Below are positions 56,429-64,000 of a stretch of 64,000 nt of DNA, piece by piece (the stretch's first letter is position 1; each line of letters starts with the position of its first letter). This stretch comes from Nilaparvata lugens (taxonomy: Eukaryota; Arthropoda; Insecta; Hemiptera; Delphacidae), in contig NC_052517.1 of assembly GCF_014356525.2 (NCBI RefSeq), positions 434,001-498,000 on the forward strand, read 5' to 3'. Made by a program: the position numbers and the translations under genes. The notes below the pieces were generated by a model. That model was not told where the DNA came from. It searched no databases and was given only the letters and a program-made list of their open reading frames with translations.

Positions 56429-56600
56429 TTATAGAGTGCTCTCTGATGTACAAGGGCCTACTAGCAACTAGGTGTATACGATCGGTAGATTATAGAGTAC
56501 TCTGTTAAGTAGAAAGACCTACTAGCTACTATAGTCTGAGAGATATTACTTTCGACATGTAGTAATGAGAAAAGAAATAAATACCTTTGGAACGTGGCTT
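56429..56600 (+). other. Continuation of BTB gene 3' flank with polyadenylation-like signal
   Basis: Minisatellite units resume (TAGAGTGCTCTCTGATGTAC) and are followed by AGAAATAAATACCTTTGG at about 56574, a candidate polyadenylation site. If used, the 3' UTR would contain the whole Harbinger-like insertion. An earlier unseen site is possible. Confidence 0.35.
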
Positions 56601-57460
56601 TTTACTTTCCTTGCCCTATTACCATAGGTAAGGAAAGTATAGCAAGTACCCCAATTTCTAAATTTCTATACGTTTCAAGGTCCCCTGAGTCTGAAAAAGT
56701 GGTTTTTGGGTATTGGTCTGTGTGTGTGTGTGTGTGGTGTGTGTGTGTGTGTGTGTATGAGTGTATGTGCGTCTCTGTGTACACGATATCTCATCTCCCA
56801 GTTAACGGAATGACTTGAAAATTGGAACGTAAGGTTCTATTACACTATACGGAGGTTTATAGTCTAGGGTTTACACTATAAGGATCCGACACGAACAATT
56901 TCGATCAAATGCAATCCAAGATGGCAGATAAAATGGCAAAAATGTTGTCAAAAACAGGATTTTTCGCGATTTTCTCGAAAACGGCTCCAACGATTTTGAT
57001 CAAATTTATACCTGGAATAGTCATTAATAAGCTCTATCAACTGCAACAAGTCCTATATCTGTAAAAATTTCAGGAGCTTTGCCCCATCTAAGCAAAGTTT
57101 TATTTTAGATTCTCAATTATCAGTCTTCATATACATTTAAAACAAAAAATTCAAGTGGAAAAGATTGAGCATGGAAATCTTTGCAATTAATGTTTAGTAA
57201 CATTTCCATCTAGAATTGTAAATAAGCTTGAAATCCGAGAAAATGTGATTATTAAATTGTAAACTGTTGGCAACTGTTGGTTCTATTAAATCATTCACTA
57301 CGAAGAGATAGCAGACCTCGTGTGTTTCCAGCGTTATTGACCTATCACCAGCTGTCTCATATCTTTGAATAGTAGACTTGAGATGCGCGAGAACACTAGC
57401 GTCAGGTGATCAATTTTCATAACGGCAAGGGAAGTTGTGTGAGTGCGCCACACCAGATTT
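56600..57460 (+). mobile_element. Family D element
   Basis: TTTTTACTTTCCTTGCCCTA at the left, GTGAGTGCGCCACACCAGAT at the right, (GT)n at 56721-56757. Close to the 5835-6668 copy in inverted orientation. Confidence 0.7.
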
Positions 57461-57702
57461 TATTGACTTAAGAACAGAACAGTATGAAATGAGAATAAGG
57501 TATCAAATTAAATTGTTTGCTATTTAATCCTAGCGAGATTCCCTCTCTCACTTTGAGTGAGATCCGTGATAAAAATAATATCTCTCGGACCTATAGAGTG
57601 CTCATCAACTACTGTTGAAATGGGTAAATTGTCCAGTGCTTGAGTGTCATTGATTAGTAGATTATAGAGTGCTCTGTCACGTACAAAGGCCTACTAGATA
57701 CT
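57461..57702 (+). repeat. Unassigned DNA then 3' minisatellite fragment
   Basis: 57590-57702 contains ATTATAGAGTGCTCTGTCAC and AAAGGCCTACTAGATACTA, i.e. more units of the array behind the BTB stop codon. The part to 57590 is not recognised. Confidence 0.6.
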
Positions 57703-58858
57703 ATATTGAGGTCCACATTATAATGGCAGTGAAGAAAGATAGGAGAAAAACGTTGCCAAGTCTCTCCATTTTGCCACTGAGTGCACACAGCTGCTACTCA
57801 ATTCATCCCATTAAATTTGATCTAATAATAATTATCATTTCCTTGATAAAATAATCAAATTAATCAAAATAATCAAAATAATATATTTTTTCATAATTTG
57901 ATTCGAAAATTTGCTTTCATAACTGAGATCAAATTTTTATTTTTATACAAACCTGAAATGGCGGCTAATTTAAGAAGCTGTGATACAACAATCTGAATTT
58001 CAAAACAACAGAAATCAAGTTATTTGGTAGATATTCTATTCCAATTTCTTTTAAAAATAATAGAAAAATAGAAATCCTATTTAAAAAAAGTAATTTCAAT
58101 GGAAATAATTCTGAAATAACCTTTCAATTTTATTTATACCGGTACGAGTAGGTCTAACCTATACGTGTAGGCTAACTGAAGCATGGATGAAGTCTAGGTT
58201 GGTTAGTTATCAACTTTTAAAATGTCATTGCAGATATTTTCATTTGTGTTTCTCATACGGTAATGTCTAAAAATTATCTCATTGTTTCAAAAATACATTT
58301 TAAATCAATTATACGACTTGTGTACTCAAATATTTTGATAGAATGAAGAAAAAATGGCGGCTGAGAATTGTCTGTTTACTTTTGTACAGTCACTGTCAAA
58401 AGTAAAAATAAAATATTCTGGCAAACGGGCAACATTGCAAAGCGATTGATTGATTGAGTTCTTTATTTATGTAGATTACAATATACTGGCTTATACACTT
58501 ATATACAATAGCTTACACTACAGCAAAATTATAGATGAATTTACATACCGTAATATAGACTAAGAAAATAATTATCGAACTGTATATGATATGAAAAAGT
58601 AATTTGTAATATAATAACTATAGATATTATATTGTTATGCATGTACATAAATTGGCGGAGCTTTGGACATATCAATGTCCATTCTTCGGAAAGAATTTTA
58701 AAAATATCCTCCCCACTAACTCTCTACCAAAAAGCGATTGATTGATTGAGTACTTTATTCGAGAGAGAGATAGCGCTATCTGTTTTGTTGTATGATAGAA
58801 AAGGACAGCAACAGTATTTTCAATCGTACACTGCCATTATAACGTGGACCTCACTGTA
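57703..58858. mobile_element. Family B element with nested LINE tail
   Basis: Left end TTGAGGTCCACATTATAATG, right end CATTATAACGTGGACCTCAC (58835-58854). Between them a minus-strand LINE tail with (TTGA)n (58441-58735, counterpart of 8140-8425) and AT-rich sequence (57840-58440) without recognisable features. Confidence 0.65.
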
Positions 58859-59082
58859 GCTACTAAAGTGCTCATCATCAGTAGATTATAGAGTGCTCTC
58901 TGACTTACAAACACCTATTAAAGGTGTGATCACATTTATTCATTATTCATACTCGTTTATTTAATTTATGCATGATTTATTGTTATCTGGAAAATAATGT
59001 CAATAACTTTGGAACGATTTGAGATTTCGATGTGCGTTCTCCGCCATAAATGATTTTCTCTTGGAATTCGGTATAGTATGAC
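58859..59082. repeat. Minisatellite remnant and AT-rich DNA
   Basis: 58875-58925 is one more unit of the array behind the BTB gene (GTAGATTATAGAGTGCTCTC). The rest shows nothing. Confidence 0.5.
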
Positions 59083-59363
59083 CATAGAGAAACAATAGCG
59101 TAAGTAGATATCCCATGGTATAGGGAATTTATGTCGCAACTTTTACTGTTATCTCAAGCCGATTACTGTCGATTATTGTCAATTTTTACTGTTTTGTTGG
59201 GGTGAGATTAACGGTGTGATTAACGGCACAATTCAAGAGACTACCAGCGTCACACAGCTGCATAGGAAAGAACTATGTGAACTATCGGCTTGAGATAACA
59301 GTAAAACTTGCGACATAAACGCCCTATACCATGGGATATCTATGCTAACGTTTCTCTATGGTA
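59083..59363. mobile_element. Family C MITE, intact unexpanded copy
   Basis: About 280 bp with ~75-bp near-perfect inverted ends: ACCATAGAGAAACAATAGCG and GATATCCCATGGTATAGGGA on the left, inverted at 59285-59363. The centre holds GAGACTACCAGCGTCACACA, the core of the satellite unit. This is the best view of the ancestral element from which the satellite grew. Confidence 0.85.
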
Positions 59364-60156
59364 TGACCCATTTGAAAAATGAAGCTGGATTCAAAATGGC
59401 GGACCAAAGTTTTGAAGCAACAGAAAAGTTGTTTGTTTATCAGTTTGTTTGATTAGGTGGTTAAGTGGACATTACTGTCCGAATTTCGCCACGTCATCAT
59501 CAAGTAAAAAGTCATTCTATTTTCTATTTAATAATGTATTTCTACAACATGGGTTTCGAAACTTTAAACCTACTTTATAGATGTTTTAATAGAATCACCA
59601 GAATTATTGTTACCCTTTCTTTTTTAACATTATTTCACTCTCCATTGAAGGATTGTGTGGCCAAGGGGACCTGGAGTATTTTTTTCACTTTTTGTGTAGT
59701 TGAGAAGTTGATATTGTGGTAATTATTCATATTGAATGAAAAAAGCCTAAGAAATTGTCAAAAAACCACTGATTTATTGATAATTAGAAAGACCGGTTTC
59801 GGTTATTACACCATTGTCAATCTCTGATAAACTCTGATTTAGATATGATCTCTGATAGGACCTGGAGTCCTAACTCCGCCCTAATAAAGGCATAGAATCA
59901 ATCAATCATATTGATGTTTTATTGTTCTACTTATTCTAAAAGATATCTGATCATGTGAATTAATGTATTGAAGCATCTAAATTTAAAAATCTACATTGTG
60001 AAAATAATTACGGACTGAAAATTTTGTGAAGTGAACAAGACTCAACCTATTTCGGACTATGTGTAACCTTATCTAAATTTGGGAGAGGAATAGCACAAGG
60101 TTAGCATATTTTTTTCATTTCCTATTATTTTGATCTTATTGTATTTGATTTACTTA
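59364..60156. other. AT-rich DNA with LINE-type tails
   Basis: 59760-59915 contains GACCTGGAGTCCTAACTCCG and ends AATAAAGGCATAGAATCAAT, a LINE-like tail. 59970-60110 is another copy of the tail with ATTTCGGACTATGTGTAACC. An 85-codon frame at 59465-59722 has no known domain and I do not call it. Confidence 0.5.
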
Positions 60157-60164
60157 GGCTGAAC

Positions 60165-61250
60165 CTATACCTACTATTACTTCAGGCCCCACAACTAATT
60201 AATGACGTCATAACATGTAGATTGATTCTTCCTAGATCGTAGTAGTTTATACTAGCTTATCAATGTAACTTTTGATACTGTATCAATTTTTTATTGGATG
60301 GAATACTATCCAAATTTCAGATTAAAGACATTTGTATTTTATTGAAATAAAAAAAAAAAAAAACACTTTATTCCACAAATGCAATGATTTATCCATACTT
60401 TCAGCTTGATAGACATAGACCTATTCGATTCAGTGATAGAGATATTGATAAATTCATCTCAACCAAAAATACTTTATAACTTGTATCAGAATCAAAGGAG
60501 AGGTAAATCAAAGATAAACCAAATTAGATGTAACTCTTTTTTAAGAAAGAGGCTTCCACAAACTTGAACACAATAAATCTGTGGTACAAAGAAACACATC
60601 AGAATTTTTTTCAGTTAGGTAAAACCTTTAATATTAGGATGTTATGGACAGTTCCAACACTGCATTTACTTTTTAATTTATTAGTTTAAAAGTTATTTCA
60701 CACACTTTATTTACACTGTTCGGTGCAAGTGCACGTCCAGTGCCAACATACCTATTATCAAATTTTTACACTATTATGTTCTTTTACACTTTAATTAAAT
60801 TTTCCACCAACACTTTATTAACACTGTTCTTCTACACTTTATGTAAACCGTTGTTTTGTAGAATTGAAGTTTTTCCTTCTTCTCGCTCGTATCCATTTTC
60901 GTTTCAAAGTTTCATCTTTCAAAAAAGAAAATACCGTACGGAAACTTTTGTTATAATTTCCGTGACAATTGGGTACACAACAGTATCCCATGTACAGTAA
61001 AACCCCAAATTCATTATTACTTTTCACAAACGAATATTAGAAGAATGATAAACAAACCATATTCATTGAAATGGAGACCGTGAAAATTGAATTTGTATTA
61101 CCAATTTTAAAAAATTACCATATCAGATGTGATAACAAGCATCAGCGCTTTTATTTCGCTTGCTTACCGTTAGTAGATCATCGATCTACATGTGATAACG
61201 TCATAGTTTATTAGAGATCAGTTTTGGGGCCTGAAGTAATAATAGGTATT
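60165..61250 (-). mobile_element. P-element-like transposon remnant (THAP domain, 8-bp target duplication)
   Basis: 1086 bp flanked by the 8-base direct repeat GGCTGAAC (60157-60164 and 61251-61258). Imperfect inverted ends of about 70-100 bases: left CTATACCTACTATTACTTCA, right end read back AATACCTATTATTACTTCAG, both followed by GGCCCCA and, further in, ATGTAGAT. On the minus strand, near the right end, it codes for a THAP zinc finger (60839-60991). An 8-base duplication plus an N-terminal THAP domain is the signature of the P superfamily. Most of the transposase is missing. The insertion is in the left end of a family G MITE. Confidence 0.75.
60839..60991 (-). pseudogene. THAP-domain exon of P-like transposase
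   Basis: From ATG at 60991: MGYCCVPNCHGNYNKSF, RTVFSFLKDETLKRKWIRAR, RRKNF and a short end before TAA. The CxxxC pair, F-x-F-x3-E/D-x2-K-x3-W-x3-R-R-x-x-F spacing is the first half of the THAP (C2CH) DNA-binding finger. The second pair (C-x2-H) is missing: the frame ends after STKQRFT. A GT at 60850 (CG|GTTTAC) could be a donor, but no following exon is visible. Transcription would run inward from the right end, as the first exon of a P transposase does. Confidence 0.75.
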
Positions 61251-61436
61251 GGCTGAACTGACACTTTAGCGACTGAGGTCGAGAAGAGACTGGACTCTAG
61301 TGGAGAGCATGTGTTTTGAAATGGTGACGTCGCGGAGACTAGAATCGACTGGTCTGAGTGTCACCATTTGGAAACACATGCTCTCCACTAGAGTCCAGTC
61401 TCTTCTCCACCTGAGTCGCCTAAGTGTCAGTTGATC
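61251..61436. mobile_element. Family G palindromic MITE (P-element target)
   Basis: GGCTGAACTGACACTTTAGC at the left and GCCTAAGTGTCAGTTGATCA at the right; arms with GACTCTAGTGGAGAGCATGT as in 28531-28723. Its left end carries the P-like insertion, and the flank TTACTTAGGCTGAAC is found on the other side of that insertion. Confidence 0.8.
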
Positions 61437-62014
61437 ATTATTGTAACAATCAATGTGGACTTGAAACATCTTCCTTCTTTGCTGAGGGTGATGCCCACAT
61501 GAGCTCTAGGCTTGTGCGTGTATAAATATTAGACATAGTTGATATCCTTTGAAATAATTTAGTCCAATATTCTTGAAAACCTCAAACGAGACTAGAGAAC
61601 TCTGAAAAATGTTTTCAGAAAAAATGTATGTACCTACAACCTACTCCATCAATGACTTGTAAATTTATTCATATGTTACCAAAATTTTTGTCCTATACTG
61701 AAAAAAATTGACAAAAATATTCTATTTATCAAAGCGTACCGTTCTTGATGTCGTGTGTGTACAAAAACATAAATGTTGTTATATGTTTTCTGAATGTTGT
61801 ATATATTGTTAATGTATGTTGTTAACCAAGCAAAAATAAATTTTATTAATGAATGTTTAAAAAGCGTTGGAATGTTTGATTTTTCCTTTTGTTCACCATG
61901 AATTTGGGACTAGACTGGCTCTCTACATAGTGAGGACCGTTAGTGGAGAATGATCGGTGAACAACGTTGCCGATTCTCTGCCTTGCCACTGACTTCTATA
62001 GAGGATAGCTGATA
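61437..62014. other. Unassigned DNA with minisatellite and family B-like fragments
   Basis: 61482-61512 resembles one unit of the ~95-bp minisatellite behind exon 2 (CTAGGCTTGTGCGTG). 61929-62010 has a degenerate family B-like end (AGTGAGGACCGTTAGTGG; CAACGTTGCCGATTCTCTG). Nothing coding. Confidence 0.45.
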
Positions 62015-62175
62015 CACTACCTCTGTAAACAAAGCCGTAGTGACGTCAGCACAGGTAGGGCTCCTACACCAATGAACATTTGTTAATTTCAGGTGATCTA
62101 TATCAGCTAGTGTTTTATTGGTGTAGGAGCCCTACCTGTGCTGACGTCACTACGGCTTTGTTTACGGAGGTAGTG
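62015..62175. mobile_element. 161-bp foldback element
   Basis: Arms 62015-62073 and 62117-62175 pair over about 59 bases with one mismatch (CACTACCTCTGTAAACAAAG; CGTAGTGACGTCAGCACAGG), loop about 43 bases. Each arm has TGACGTCA, a CREB/ATF consensus. It lies inside family B-like sequence. Confidence 0.85.
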
Positions 62176-62640
62176 GCTGATACCGGTATGGTATATCTGA
62201 TTTAATATTAACCAAAATAATCAATTATATTTTATTCGTCATGAAATATTTTTCAGGTAAATAATAATTTTTCATAATAATTGAGATTGAATATTTTGTT
62301 AATTATATTTCTTAACTGTTGGAAGACGATTTGGCAACGTTGCAGAGCTGATGAAGGATAGAGCTACCTGCTTTGTGGAATGATAGACAAGGATAGCAAC
62401 ACCAATGTTAATCAAATACTTCCATTATAACGCGGACTTCACTATAGAACAAGAACAGCCACAACATGATACAGTATCATCTCAACTTGATACACAACAC
62501 CATAATTTGATACAAAACAGGATAGAGCTATCTGCTTTGTAGAATGAGGATAACAAGGATAACAACACCAATGTTAATCAAATACTTTCATTATAATGCG
62601 GACTTCACTATAATCATTGTATCATAATTTGTTAATTTTA
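62176..62640. repeat. Family B remnants and GATACAGTATCATC segment
   Basis: 62210-62453 is a right-half family B copy (ends TATAACGCGGACTTCACTAT). 62467-62520 carries GATACAGTATCATCTCAACT and TACACAACACCATAATTTGA as at 17120-17175. 62520-62612 repeats the family B right end. So two family B right ends surround family C material. Confidence 0.6.
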
Positions 62641-62734
62641 TACCTTATCTAAAGTAAGATTAACTTTAAACTGTTGGAATAAATTGAAAGAAGAGCATTC
62701 AAGTTATTGATTGCATTAGTTCAAATAGGACTGT

Positions 62735-63690
62735 TCATACTGAGTGAGAACTGTCCCATTAGAACTAATGGGGATTATATTTTACATTAGTTCTTATGGG
62801 ACTGTTCATACTGAGTGGGAACTGTCTCATTAGAACTAATGGGAATTATATTTTACATCAGTTCTTATGGCCTGTTCTCACTCAGTAGAACTAATGGGGA
62901 ATATATTTTACATTAGTTATATTTTACATTAGTTCTTATGGGACTGTTCATACTGAGTGAGAACAGTCCCATTAGAACTAATGGGAATTATATTTTACAT
63001 TAGTTCTTATGGGACTGTTCATACTGAGTGAGAACAGTCCCATTAGAACTAATGGGAATTATATTTTACATTAGTTCTTATGGGACTGTTCATACTGAGT
63101 GAGAACTGTCCCATTAGAACTAATGGGAATTATATTTTACATTAGTTCTTATGGGACTGTTCATACTGAGTGAGAACAGTCCCATTAGAACTAATGGGAA
63201 TTATATTTTACATTAGTTCTTATGGGACTGTTCATACTGAGTGAGAACAGTCCCATTAGAACTAATGGGAATTATATTTTACATTAGTTCTTATGGGAAT
63301 GTTCATACTGAGTGAGAACAGTCCCATTAGAACTAATGGGAATTATATTTTACATTAGTTCTTATGGGACTGTTCATACTGAGTGAGAACTGTCCCATTA
63401 GAACTAATGGGAATTATATTTTACATTAGTTCTTATGGGATTGTTCATACTGAGTGAGAACTGTCCCATTAGAACTAATGGAAATTATATTTTACATTAG
63501 TTCTTATGGGACTGTTCATACTGTGTGAGAACTGTCCCATTAGAACTAATGGAATTATATTTTACATCAGTTCTTATGGGACTGTTCTCACTCAGTAGAA
63601 CTAATGGGGATTATATTTTACATTAGTTCTATGGGACTGTTCATACTGAGTGAGAACTGTCCCATTAGAACTAATGGGGATTATATTTTC
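62735..63690 (+). repeat. 71-bp tandem array, about 13 units
   Basis: Units TTAGTTCTTATGGGACTGTT, CATACTGAGTGAGAACAGTC, CCATTAGAACTAATGGGAAT, TATATTTTAC. Each unit is a near-perfect dyad (TTAGTTCTTATGGGACTGTT against AACAGTCCCATTAGAACTAA). The right flank TCTGTGGGAATCCGCCACCT and TTCAGAGTGGAGG mirrors the left flank of the 114-bp repeats at 36800-36850, so both arrays occupy the same kind of element. Confidence 0.9.
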
Positions 63691-63737
63691 ACTCACTGTG
63701 ACTCTGTGGGAATCCGCCACCTTCAGAGTGGAGGACT

Positions 63738-64000
63738 AACCATAGAGAAAATATAGCATGAAAAGATATTCCATGGTATAGGTCGTTTATGTTGCAAATT
63801 TCTTCTCCGATTACTGTCGACTACTGTCTATTATTAGTGTGTTGTTGGGAGTGTAAGAGTGTAAGAAGGGCACAGTATGAGAGACTACCAGCGTCACATA
63901 GCTTCACCAAAAACAACTACTAGGACTATCGGCTTCAGTTAACACTCTCATTTGCAACATAGACACCCTATACACTGTCTATTATTAGTGTGTTGTTGGG
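63738..64000 (+). mobile_element. Family C element left end and start of satellite, cut by window edge
   Basis: AACCATAGAGAAAATATAGC and GATATTCCATGGTATAGGTC, then a normal satellite unit from about 63820 (GAGAGACTACCAGCGTCACA) that continues to the end of the window. Orientation is opposite to that of the 29-36.8 kb array. Confidence 0.85.

Noticed and set aside
59465..59722. 85-codon frame with hydrophobic stretch
   Set aside because: No splice context, no recognised domain, AT-rich; surrounded by LINE tails.

Overview
The window looks like AT-rich insect nuclear DNA dominated by transposable elements. Support for this: spliced genes with long introns, a 5-base CCTAA/TTAGG (arthropod-type telomere) run, tRNA-derived SINEs, LINE 3' tails, and dense families of short inverted-repeat elements. 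The repeat style suggests a hemipteran such as a planthopper, but that is a guess.

Only two host genes can be supported, both on the + strand. (1) The last three coding exons (3255-10529) of a secreted chitin-binding (peritrophin-A/CBM14) protein. (2) A complete BTB-BACK gene spread over about 36 kb (17603-53953), best matched from memory to the insect 'serine-enriched protein' (fly gprs). Its exons join in phase as exon 1 (17603-17865), exon 2 (136 nt, three copies at 19479, 22598 and 24415), a 39-nt microexon (two copies at 21174 and 26057), exon 3 (39958-40075), exon 4 (40260-40417), exon 5 (41344-41475), exon 6 (44626-44808) and exon 7 (53756-53953). With one exon 2 and one microexon the product is 408 aa.

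The introns hold the unusual material. Parts of the gene itself have been copied. The 3' end of exon 1 is repeated at 19159, joined to a piece of transposon end. Exon 2 and the microexon lie in tandem segmental duplications. The 3' part of exon 6, with its splice donor, has become a tandem array of about 24 units (45306-51821). A ~150-bp satellite derived from the inside of a short inverted-repeat element fills 15.6-16.7 kb and 29.3-36.7 kb and runs off the right edge.

Three coding remnants of DNA transposons are recognisable. Two carry a MADF domain: a PIF/Harbinger-like element at 30090-30921 with TTA target duplication, and a related one at 54576-56428. One carries a THAP domain: a P-element-like element at 60165-61250 with an 8-bp target duplication. 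Two 5'-truncated LINE reverse-transcriptase tails lie at 40745 and 55068.

Region by region: 0-10.5 kb, 3' end of the peritrophin gene with elements in its introns; 10.5-17.6 kb, repeats and possibly the BTB gene's 5' leader; 17.6-26.1 kb, BTB exons 1, 2 and the microexon with duplications; 26-40 kb, one giant repeat-filled intron; 40-45 kb, BACK exons; 45-53.7 kb, intron with the exon-derived array; 53.75-57.7 kb, last exon and a long minisatellite-bearing 3' flank; 57.7-64 kb, transposons only. Many single-base indels among near-identical repeats look like long-read consensus errors, so copy-level frame statements need care.
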